Of a stretch of 64,000 bases of DNA, positions 37,159 to 44,160 are shown in pieces. Every line of letters starts with the position of its first letter. The stretch's first letter is position 1. Position numbers and translations under genes: made by a program. Source of the stretch: Danxiaibacter sp048498555 (GTDB taxonomy: Bacteria; Bacteroidota; Bacteroidia; Chitinophagales; Chitinophagaceae); assembly GCA_048498555.1 (NCBI GenBank), contig JBEHXT010000026.1:1-64000 (forward strand), written 5' to 3'. The notes beneath the pieces were generated by a model. The model saw only the letters and a program-made list of their open reading frames with translations, ran no database searches and was not told the DNA's origin.

Positions 37159-37857
37159 ATGGCTAAAAAACTCCTATTGCTAATGCTTGCCGGTTGCCTT
37201 GTTTATACAGGCTATTCGCAAAATGTAAGACTGAATGCTTACGGCGCTTATGTTTTTGATGACAAAGTGGACTCTTATTACAGCAACACAAGTTATTTTA
37301 ACGGAACAATTAAAGGCGGCTTTCTTTGGGGAGCGGGCCTTGAATACAGGGTACATCAGTATTACGGAATAGAATTGATGTATCAGCGATTAGATACACA
37401 TGCTCCTACTGAATACTATGATCCAGGTGGCCAGGGGGGTATTGGCTCAGGGGTTAAACACACAGATTTCGACCTCGGAGTCAATTATATTATGGTTGGA
37501 GGTGCCAGAACATTTCATGCAAGTGAAAAAGTTGAGCCTTACGGCGGTTTTATGTTAGGCGTGGGCATTGTTGATGCAAAAAATCCTGATAAAGGTACCA
37601 GCGCAAGCGCAACAAAATTTGCATGGGGCCTTCGTTTAGGCACAAACATTTGGACATCAGGCAAAGTAGGTATTAAACTGCAGACACAACTTCTTTCTAT
37701 ACCGCAAGGTGCAGGCGGCGCTTTATACTTTGGAACTGGCGGCGCCGGCGCGGGAGTTTCTACCTATTCAACTATGCTGCAGTTTGTTTTAGGAGGCGGA
37801 TTAACATTCAAACTGGGACACCAGAAAGAACCAACCACACCACATCAGCCAATGTAA
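37159..37857 (+). CDS. Outer membrane beta-barrel (porin-family) protein
   Basis: This gene encodes 232 residues: a signal peptide (MAKKLLLLMLAGCLVYTGYSQ), then an OmpA/Omp25-like barrel with long loops. Strands include LNAYGAYVFDDKVD, GFLWGAGLEYRVHQYYGIELMYQRL and VEPYGGFMLGVGIVD. A Gly-rich segment (GAGGALYFGTGGAGAGVS) occurs near the C-terminus, which ends with a hydrophilic tail after TFKLGHQKE. Function is unknown. A strong terminator follows. Confidence 0.8.
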   Translation: MAKKLLLLMLAGCLVYTGYSQNVRLNAYGAYVFDDKVDSYYSNTSYFNGTIKGGFLWGAGLEYRVHQYYGIELMYQRLDTHAPTEYYDPGGQGGIGSGVKHTDFDLGVNYIMVGGARTFHASEKVEPYGGFMLGVGIVDAKNPDKGTSASATKFAWGLRLGTNIWTSGKVGIKLQTQLLSIPQGAGGALYFGTGGAGAGVSTYSTMLQFVLGGGLTFKLGHQKEPTTPHQPM

Positions 37858-37869
37858 GCATAACGAACA

Positions 37870-37906
37870 AATCATGCGGTGATTTAACTACCGCATGATT
37901 TATTTT
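37870..37906 (+). terminator. Intrinsic terminator
   Basis: AATCATGCGGT (37870-37880) and ACCGCATGATT (37890-37900) are perfect 11-bp reverse complements around a 9-nt loop, followed by TATTTTG. It lies 12 bp after the barrel gene. Confidence 0.8.
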
Positions 37907-38013
37907 GTATTAACAGCTTCATCAACTATAAATATCTTATGTGAGTTATTTTTTAGAAACGCGACGCTGTTACCCGATTTTATTTTTAATAATAAATGCA
38001 AGAGTGATTTATT

Positions 38014-38505
38014 ATGAAAAGCATAATTACTAAAGCGGCAATATTTGTGTACATAATCAGCTTAATGGTGGCTTGCCAAAGTGAACCCAAAAAAGAAGAA
38101 GCGCCAGCTGTAACAATTGACAAGGAACAGATCAAAAAAGAAATTCAGGCGAAAGAGGATGAATTTTCGAAAACTTACAATGGTGGCGTAGTGAAAAACA
38201 TCGGGTACTTTGCCGATGATGCTACCAGTTTTTATCAGAACAGAAAACCATTAGTTGGCAAGGACTCGATTATAGCCTTTTTACAAGCGGACGTGGTTGG
38301 GAATACAGACAAGATTACATTTAAAACGAATGAAGTCTTTGTCTCAAATGACGGAAACATGGTTGTAGAAGTCGGCTCCTTTACTGTTGTTGATTCTACC
38401 AACACTCCGTTCAATACCGGAAATTATATGACATTGTTTGAAAAAAGAAATGGCAGCTATGTTGCGGTAAGAGATATGAGCGCTTCTGACAGGCCGATTA
38501 AATAA
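38014..38505 (+). CDS. DUF4440/SnoaL-like lipoprotein
   Basis: This gene encodes 163 residues. The leader ends in a lipobox (LMVAC, Cys21). The mature domain resembles the NTF2/SnoaL fold: an N-terminal helix (IKKEIQAKEDEFSKTYNGG), then YFADDATSFYQNRKPLVGKDSIIAFLQ, followed by strands EVFVSNDGNMVVEVGSFTVV and NYMTLFEKRNGSYVAVRDM. Such proteins bind small molecules or act as pseudo-enzymes. No catalytic residues are identified. It stands alone between two terminators. Confidence 0.8.
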   Translation: MKSIITKAAIFVYIISLMVACQSEPKKEEAPAVTIDKEQIKKEIQAKEDEFSKTYNGGVVKNIGYFADDATSFYQNRKPLVGKDSIIAFLQADVVGNTDKITFKTNEVFVSNDGNMVVEVGSFTVVDSTNTPFNTGNYMTLFEKRNGSYVAVRDMSASDRPIK

Positions 38506-38525
38506 ATAGTATCTTAAATATGCTT

Positions 38526-38566
38526 AAAAGGTTTTCCGGTTATTCCGGAAGGCCTTTTTGTTTTTT
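38526..38566 (+). terminator. Intrinsic terminator
   Basis: The arms 38526-38539 and 38545-38558 pair over 14 bp with two G-T pairs, around a TTATT loop, and are followed by a T-rich tract. It ends the lipoprotein gene at 38505. Confidence 0.8.
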
Positions 38567-38568
38567 GA

Positions 38569-39210
38569 CAACAGAGAATATGGAGTTTTTTGAGTTGCAC
38601 AGATAATAATCCCTATTCAAAACAATGCTTTGCAAAATTTTGGTTTCCAGGTGATTCAATACGCCTGTGGCTAAACGCCTTTATTTTCATTTATCAATTC
38701 TATGTCATTTAAGTGTTGTACATATTAAACGCCTGCATGATTAAGATCAGGCTGTATGCGAGCGACCTCTGCAGTCGTGCCAATGACAGGTTTTAATTTT
38801 GTGCATTTTCCGCTCTGCTGAGCCTTTAGGCTCTGCAGGCTTATTCTATCGTCTACGGCGATCACTTGCAATCAAAAATCGCTACAAGCGATAAAATAAT
38901 ACCGCGAAGCTTGGAACCTTCGCGGAGCGTTAAATCCCATCCTCCGTCCCCTCCTTTTGATTGTGGCACCCAAATCCCTTGTCGAGGTGATGATGCGGCT
39001 CGAGGCTTGCTCATAATTATGTGGTTGCTTTTTGTGCTGGTGCGATTACTTTTTCTGACAAGCGAGGATCGTCAATGTTGACGACAGGAGACATCTCCCA
39101 GGATTAACGTTGCCTGTTTAACTAAATCACATTGAATTTTCGATATTCATTTCACCTCGCCACAAAAATTATCTGTGCAACTCCGTGAAAAAACTCCGCG
39201 CCCTCTGTGG
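38569..39210. repeat. Non-coding element flanked by long inverted repeats
   Basis: GAGTTGCACAGATAAT at 38592-38607 is the perfect complement of 39168-39183. GGAGTTTTTT at 38582-38591 is complementary to 39188-39197. The similarity continues outward to CAACAGAG and CTCTGTGG. Inside are a perfect 8-bp hairpin at 38902-38925 and the dispersed repeat copy at 38955-39000. No gene is visible. Together it looks like a decayed MITE-like or repeat-nested element. Confidence 0.6.
38955..39000. repeat. Dispersed intergenic repeat, copy 2
   Basis: This is the second copy of the block at 4145-4195: it shares TTTTGATTGTGG, CCAAAT, CGAGGTGA and GATGC in the same order. It lies inside the inverted-repeat element at 38569-39210. 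Confidence 0.6.
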
Positions 39211-39228
39211 TAAAAAAACATTTCACTC

Positions 39229-39270
39229 CTCAAAAACAAAAATCCCTGGCCAGCGTAAACTCACCAGGGA
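39229..39270 (-). terminator. Intrinsic terminator of the Gly/Arg-rich protein gene
   Basis: TCCCTGG (39243-39249) and CCAGGGA (39264-39270) form a hairpin. On the minus strand it is followed by a U-rich tract (A runs at 39233-39242). It lies 50 bp past the stop codon, with a 7-bp-period array in between. Confidence 0.65.
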
Positions 39271-39282
39271 ATTGCGTCACGT

Positions 39283-39317
39283 ATCATTATCAATTATCAA
39301 TTCTCCATTTTCAATTG
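39283..39317 (-). repeat. Array with 7-bp period, TCAATTA type
   Basis: Five units of exactly 7 bp (ATCATTA, TCAATTA, TCAATTC and so on on the plus strand). The array ends 2 nt from the stop codon of the minus-strand gene at 39320 and precedes its terminator, so it lies in the 3' UTR. Confidence 0.7.
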
Positions 39318-39319
39318 CA

Positions 39320-40465
39320 TTATCTTCTTCTTCCACCACCACCGCCGCCGCCTCTGGCGCCTCCACCCATTGAACGTCCACCACCACCACCTCCTGAAAA
39401 GCCTGATCCCGACCTGGAATTGAAGTTAGATGACTGACGAGTTGATGGAGAAGGAGACTGCCGGTTGGAAAAAGAAGATCCGCCTCCGGCCCTGTCTGAA
39501 GTAGATGGCCGCGTTGAAGCCGACGGCCTGTTTGATGGTGTGTTAGAAGGCCGTGTTGATGCAGAAGGCCTGTTTGAAGGGGTATTTGATGGCCGTGTTG
39601 ACGCATTATTCCGGCCTCCACGGTTACCGTCTATTGATCCATTACCATAGCTTCCCCTGGCGCGGTTATCCGATACAGTAGTTGATCTGTTCCTGGTATT
39701 GTTATAATGATTAATGCTGTTCCTGTTATTGATGACAACTGTATTATTTCCACCATGATAATGGCCGCCATAATAACCACCGTGATAGTAGTGGTTACTG
39801 CGATATATACCAACCGCCATAACGGTGGCAAAGCCAAACCAGGGTGGATAATACCCGTAATAATACGGAGGAGCATAAGGCACATAAGCCGGAGAATACA
39901 CATACTGCACGATGGGTGCAGACTGCACCACGACTGTAGTTGTTGCCGGAACAGCTACGGTAACAGGATCTTCACCCTTATAAGCGGGATTAGGAGTAAC
40001 CGGGGAATTCCCCTTCGGTTCTATAACATAATCTTTGCCATACAGCTCTTCATCACCAACAATCTGTAGGGAAATTTTTTTATCCTTGTTTCTGTCCAAT
40101 AAGATCACAGCTATATCCTGTGTTTCTGTTTTACTAATATCATCCTGCAGTATAAATCTGTAAGAGTCCTCATCTTTTTTGGTAACCACTTTAATAAAGT
40201 CAACCTTATTATCCAGGTTCAAATCCAGGTTATTGAGTTTCTCTTTTGGATCATTCAGCGATTTTTCAAAAGCCTCAATTGTCTTTGACTTTTGAAACAG
40301 GTCCAATACGGCATACAAATCAAGATTATCTCCCGCCAGGCCTAACATAGGCAGCGTATCTTTATCATTTTTTGCATCTTTGGAATCTTTGGCATCTTGA
40401 GAAAAAGCCGGCATGCTGATCAAACCCAGCAACACTATTAAACAGGGTAAAAGCAACTTTTTCAT
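39320..40465 (-). CDS. Secreted protein with a Ser/Thr/Pro/Arg/Gly-rich C-terminal half
   Basis: This gene encodes 381 residues. The signal peptide (MKKLLLPCLIVLLGLISMPAFSQ) fixes the start at 40465; a longer frame would start 9 codons earlier. Residues 25-150 form a conserved-looking Asp/Lys-rich domain (LDLFQKSKTIEAFEKSLNDP, VDFIKVVTKKDEDSYRFILQDDISKTETQDIAVILLDRNKDKKISLQIVGDEELYG). A Tyr/Pro/Gly/His-rich spacer (about 185-245) follows. The tail has tandem copies of ASTRPSNTPSNRPS and ends in Gly/Arg runs. Such proteins are common in Bacteroidota and are probably surface or periplasmic; function is unknown. The tail is the kind of simple sequence that varies by slippage. Confidence 0.8.
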   Translation of the reverse strand: MKKLLLPCLIVLLGLISMPAFSQDAKDSKDAKNDKDTLPMLGLAGDNLDLYAVLDLFQKSKTIEAFEKSLNDPKEKLNNLDLNLDNKVDFIKVVTKKDEDSYRFILQDDISKTETQDIAVILLDRNKDKKISLQIVGDEELYGKDYVIEPKGNSPVTPNPAYKGEDPVTVAVPATTTVVVQSAPIVQYVYSPAYVPYAPPYYYGYYPPWFGFATVMAVGIYRSNHYYHGGYYGGHYHGGNNTVVINNRNSINHYNNTRNRSTTVSDNRARGSYGNGSIDGNRGGRNNASTRPSNTPSNRPSASTRPSNTPSNRPSASTRPSTSDRAGGGSSFSNRQSPSPSTRQSSNFNSRSGSGFSGGGGGGRSMGGGARGGGGGGGRRR

Positions 40466-40519
40466 GACAGGGCAATTTATATGGTGAAACATATTCGAAC
40501 TAGTTAATATTACAGTATA

Positions 40520-40554
40520 AGATGTCAGGCTTAAGGCGTAAGGTATCAGGTGCC
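40520..40554 (+). repeat. Array with 7-bp period, AGGTATC type
   Basis: Five exact heptamers (AGATGTC, AGGCTTA, AGGTATC and so on), related in motif to the arrays at 12929-12991 and 19021-19097. Confidence 0.65.
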
Positions 40555-40592
40555 TCGCTCATTTTTACAATTCGCAGTTGCCCACAACCACG

Positions 40593-40728
40593 CATCCTCT
40601 CATTCACACATTTGCACATTCACACATTCTTTCATCCACCCATTCGCACATTCACACATTCACACATTCACACATTCACACATTCGCATATTCGCACATT
40701 CTCACATTCGCACATTCGCACATTTACA
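40593..40728 (-). repeat. Tandem array of 17 octamers, CATTCACA/CATTCGCA type
   Basis: Units of exactly 8 bp with consensus CATTCRCA run from 40593 to 40728. The last unit contains the stop codon (40724-40726) of the minus-strand membrane protein gene. The array stays open in several frames, which produces spurious His/Thr/Ser-rich frames; I do not treat these as genes. Some inner units are identical, which suggests recent expansion. Confidence 0.9.
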
Positions 40729-41848
40729 GGTTAAACCTATATTGCAAACCTCCAATAAACTGTGAGCGGCTTCCTAAAAAGCCATACTCCGCACGTATCA
40801 TCCAGCTTCTATTGATTTGAAATTGAGAACCAATAATAAAGTTCCATGGGTCCAGTGGTTTCTTATCAAGTGAATATTGAATGGTTGAATTGCCCGCGCC
40901 GCTTACTATTTGTGAAGCCTGGTCCAATACATTACCAGCCCTGGCCAAAGCGCCATTAGCGGCGTCATGCTTGGCAACGTTAACCGGATTTTTCTGCTCA
41001 GCCGTTGTTAGGCCGTCCCACCAGGTATCAACCTTCTGTTGATTTTGGGCAACCTTCATATAGCCTGTATCAATTTTACTTTGCCATTCGTTTATCGGCA
41101 ACAGATCGGTTGCTTTTAACGATCCGGTGGTTCCAGTATTAATCTTTAACCGAAAGCCACCGGCCCAAAAAGCTATACTTTTTTCAGGATGCTTTTTAAA
41201 AGTTATGTTCTTCCCAATCCTTGGGCCAAACACAAATGCAAAAGCGGGCTTATCAAGCGCGTTCACATCAGACCATGTACAGTTCATATCCAATGTGATA
41301 AAAAAACCTCCAACGCCAACTGTTGGTGTTAAACCAAATCCAAATGTGGTTGCATCAAAGTTTGCTTTAGAATGAAAGGAAGCCACTCTTTTCCACGAGC
41401 TATCGTCAGGTAACCACAAGCCGCAATCAACCGCTGTAGAGGTTTTTGATTTGGCAAAAATTGCATACACATTCAGAAATGGGAATATCCAGAAATCTGG
41501 CCTTATGTTTAATCCGTTTGATGTAGTGCGTGCGCCATCAAACCTTACTATCTGATCCAGATTGTATAAGGGCCCGTTGTTAACACCTACCTTGAGGTTA
41601 TTGATGGATATATCTGACTGCTGAGTAAGATACTGAATACTTAGCCCGGCAGACTTGGGCAGCTTAAACCCTTTCTTAGCAACTTTCTCGCCCCAGATAG
41701 GAAGAAGATAGGGGTAGTCAGTTGTTTTCAGGCTATCTAAAACACCAACATTCTTTTGGCCGATTACTTTGTCTGCGGTGTATTGTCCAAAAGTTTGCAA
41801 AGACACGAATAAAATCAGGTAACTTGCTAAAATGATGTTCCTTGTCAT
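40724..41848 (-). CDS. Outer membrane protein of unknown function
   Basis: This gene encodes 374 residues: a signal peptide (ends LQTFGQ, residue 22), then a barrel-like sequence with alternating strands (FWIFPFLNVYAIFAKSK, TTFGFGLTPTVGVGGFFITLDMNCTW, PAFAFVFGPRIGKNITF). It ends in WMIRAEYGFLGSRSQFIGGLQYRFNL, a typical last strand. A helical insert (about 245-300, QNQQKVDTWWDGLTTAEQKNPVNVAKHDAANG) is unusual. The family is not certain. The stop codon lies inside the octamer array. Confidence 0.75.
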   Translation of the reverse strand: MTRNIILASYLILFVSLQTFGQYTADKVIGQKNVGVLDSLKTTDYPYLLPIWGEKVAKKGFKLPKSAGLSIQYLTQQSDISINNLKVGVNNGPLYNLDQIVRFDGARTTSNGLNIRPDFWIFPFLNVYAIFAKSKTSTAVDCGLWLPDDSSWKRVASFHSKANFDATTFGFGLTPTVGVGGFFITLDMNCTWSDVNALDKPAFAFVFGPRIGKNITFKKHPEKSIAFWAGGFRLKINTGTTGSLKATDLLPINEWQSKIDTGYMKVAQNQQKVDTWWDGLTTAEQKNPVNVAKHDAANGALARAGNVLDQASQIVSGAGNSTIQYSLDKKPLDPWNFIIGSQFQINRSWMIRAEYGFLGSRSQFIGGLQYRFNL

Positions 41849-42384
41849 ATTTCTTCATTTCGTATTGACGAAACAGGTTATTTTTTGTTTAACGTCCATC
41901 TCTTTTAATTTGTTCAACTCATGTGATTTTCAGCGGGAAAGCATTTATCTCAGCATCGAAATTTGAGATCCGCTATCTGAAATTATTAAACTCTGCCGGC
42001 ATCCACCCTCTCTATACAAAACGCAGTTTGCATTTAACTGTAAAACAGCGATAAATGTTACGGTTAATCTTACGTATCAATCTGCATAAAAAAAACGAAG
42101 CACTAACTTTAATAGCATGTATGTGCATCCGGTTTTAATGCTGTTTGTAGTGTACCTGAATGTTTAAAAAGCTTGCTTAATGGCGAAAGTATCAACCATG
42201 TACAAAGGCACGCGGCAACAAGTCCTTGTTCTTCCAACAATACTCCTCCATTTACACAACGCGTCACCAAACTATCATCAGGTGTCCACACTGAAAACGC
42301 AGAAATACATCTTCTGTTGTTGAAATAAATAAGCATAACAGCTGGCATCATAATAAATCCACCCAGTGTTTCAAAACAAACAAT
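41849..42384. other. Intergenic region, possible gene remnant
   Basis: On the minus strand 42109-42384 encodes about 92 codons with membrane-protein character (GGFIMMPAVMLIYFNNRRCISAF, LVAACLCTWLILSPL). The frame continues into the LOG gene on the other strand, where it is only an antisense frame, so no start is credible. It may be the 3' remnant of a membrane protein gene. 41849-42108 shows nothing else. Confidence 0.3.
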
Positions 42385-43086
42385 ATGGCACAGAGCAATG
42401 ACAAGAATTTCTTTAACGAAGGACGGACGATTGCCGATGAAATCCGCGACAGCCACAAAGCCATGTCCGATCTGTGGCAGGGCGTAAGTACTTTTGCTAA
42501 CATTCGCAACTGCGTTACTGTATATGGATCGGCGCGCTTTCAGGAAGGGCATGAATATTATGAGTTGGCACGCACCATGGCAAAGGCACTCGCCGAAAAC
42601 GGATACAGCGTTATGACCGGCGGTGGCCCTGGTATAATGGAGGCTGCAAACAGGGGCGCAAAAGAAGGCGGAGGTGTTTCGCTTGGGTGCAATATTAAAC
42701 TGCCGTTTGAACAAAAATTGAATACGTTTGTGGATATAAAAGTGGAGTTTGAATTTTTCTTCACGCGCAAAGTGATCCTGCGAAAAAATTCTATAGCCTA
42801 TGTGCTTTTGCCCGGAGGCTTCGGCACTATGGATGAGATTTTTGAGGTACTTACTTTAACCCAAACAGGTAAGCTGCCACCACGGCCCATCGTTTGCATG
42901 GGTTCGGCATATTGGAAACACCTGGGGCAGTTTTTGCGGGAAACCATGGTTGAAGCTGCAACTATTTCACCCGAAGATCTGCAACTGGCGCTGGTAACAG
43001 ATAACGTGCAAGAGGCTGTTGACCATATCACAAAAAAGCTTCAGCAAACACATGCAACAAACAGCGAGGAGCTGGATATCTACTAG
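42385..43086 (+). CDS. LOG family protein (TIGR00730-type nucleotide-binding Rossmann fold)
   Basis: This gene encodes 233 residues. The two family signatures are present: GGGPGIMEAANRGAKEGGG at about residues 74-92 and PGGFGTMDEIFE at about 147-158. Proteins with these motifs hydrolyse the N-glycosidic bond of nucleoside 5'-monophosphates (cytokinin activation in plants, nucleotide salvage in bacteria). A longer N-terminus of about 40 residues (DEIRDSHKAMSDLWQGVSTF) is typical of the group that is not plant-like. It is the first gene of the storage and redox island. Confidence 0.92.
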   Translation: MAQSNDKNFFNEGRTIADEIRDSHKAMSDLWQGVSTFANIRNCVTVYGSARFQEGHEYYELARTMAKALAENGYSVMTGGGPGIMEAANRGAKEGGGVSLGCNIKLPFEQKLNTFVDIKVEFEFFFTRKVILRKNSIAYVLLPGGFGTMDEIFEVLTLTQTGKLPPRPIVCMGSAYWKHLGQFLRETMVEAATISPEDLQLALVTDNVQEAVDHITKKLQQTHATNSEELDIY

Positions 43087-43167
43087 TTGTTAACAGTTTT
43101 GAAACATCTGCCTTACTCATGATTTATTCATTGCCTTATAAGGACCAAATTATATAAACGACATGCC

Positions 43168-44118
43168 ATGAAAACAAAAGAAAAAGAACTGGACAAAATT
43201 GAGATAACCAAACTCAACAAGAAAGAATTGATTCAGCGGGCAAAAAAATTCTCCAAAAACTTTTGCGTATCAGACGGAAAAAAATTCCGGTTGAAAGACT
43301 ATGACCCCAGTGATGATGGAGGCCTTGGCCCCGAGGACAAGCCGCTTATTAAGCAGGTTTTACAGTTAGGTATAAATGCGCTTGCAACTATGCAGGACAT
43401 ATTGTATGCACAGGATCGTTGGTCTATCCTGCTGATCTTCCAGGCGATGGATGCCGCTGGAAAAGATGGAGCAATCAAGCATGTAATGTCTGGAATTAAT
43501 CCACAAGGATGCGAGGTAAGCTCTTTCAAGGCACCTACGTCAGAAGACCTTGATCATGACTACATGTGGAGATGCCTGAAGCATCTGCCAGAACGTGGGC
43601 GTATTGGCATTTTTAACCGTTCATATTATGAAGAAGTATTGGTAGTACGGGTTCATGAACAACTCCTGCAGAGTCAAAAAATACCGGAACAACTGGTAAC
43701 AAAAAATATCTGGAAGGAAAGATTTGAAGATATCAGGAACATCGAAAAATATCTGACCAGAAACGGGACGCTTGTTTGCAAATTCTTTTTAAATGTATCT
43801 GCCAAAGAGCAGAAAAAAAGATTCATGGAAAGAATTGACAACCCAGACAAAAACTGGAAATTTTCTGCGTCTGATGCTAAGGAAAGAAGATACTGGAAAG
43901 AGTATATGAATGCTTATGAAGACATGATCAAAAACACCGCTACGGAGGATTCGCCATGGTATGTAATCCCTGCAGACAATAAGGCCTTTTGCAGGGTTGC
44001 AGTGGCTTCCGCTATTATTGAAACACTTGACTCAATTGGGCTTGAATACCCCAAAGTTGGCAAGGATAAACTAGCGGAACTTGGAACGATCAAACAGGAA
44101 TTACTTGCGGAAAAATGA
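43168..44118 (+). CDS. Polyphosphate kinase 2 family protein (PPK2)
   Basis: This gene encodes 316 residues. The Walker A-like DAAGKDG lies at residues 95-101, with the lid and Walker B region in ERGRIGIFNRSYYEEVLVVRVHE. Both are typical of PPK2. The enzyme transfers phosphate from polyphosphate to AMP, ADP or other nucleotides. Length matches class I or III single-domain PPK2 (about 300). It sits 42 bp before the glycogen phosphorylase gene and probably shares its transcript, which links polyphosphate and glycogen use. Confidence 0.95.
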   Translation: MKTKEKELDKIEITKLNKKELIQRAKKFSKNFCVSDGKKFRLKDYDPSDDGGLGPEDKPLIKQVLQLGINALATMQDILYAQDRWSILLIFQAMDAAGKDGAIKHVMSGINPQGCEVSSFKAPTSEDLDHDYMWRCLKHLPERGRIGIFNRSYYEEVLVVRVHEQLLQSQKIPEQLVTKNIWKERFEDIRNIEKYLTRNGTLVCKFFLNVSAKEQKKRFMERIDNPDKNWKFSASDAKERRYWKEYMNAYEDMIKNTATEDSPWYVIPADNKAFCRVAVASAIIETLDSIGLEYPKVGKDKLAELGTIKQELLAEK

Positions 44119-44160
44119 TCGCGTCTAAACAGTTGATAACAATAAATACCGGTAATAAGC

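Noticed and set aside
40522..40820. Plus-strand frames rich in His, Thr, Ser and Phe
   Set aside because: They come from the octamer array, which is open in all three frames; no start context or homology.
42385..42714. Part of a 201-codon minus-strand frame opposite the LOG gene
   Set aside because: The LOG gene on the plus strand has clear family motifs, so this part is an antisense frame.
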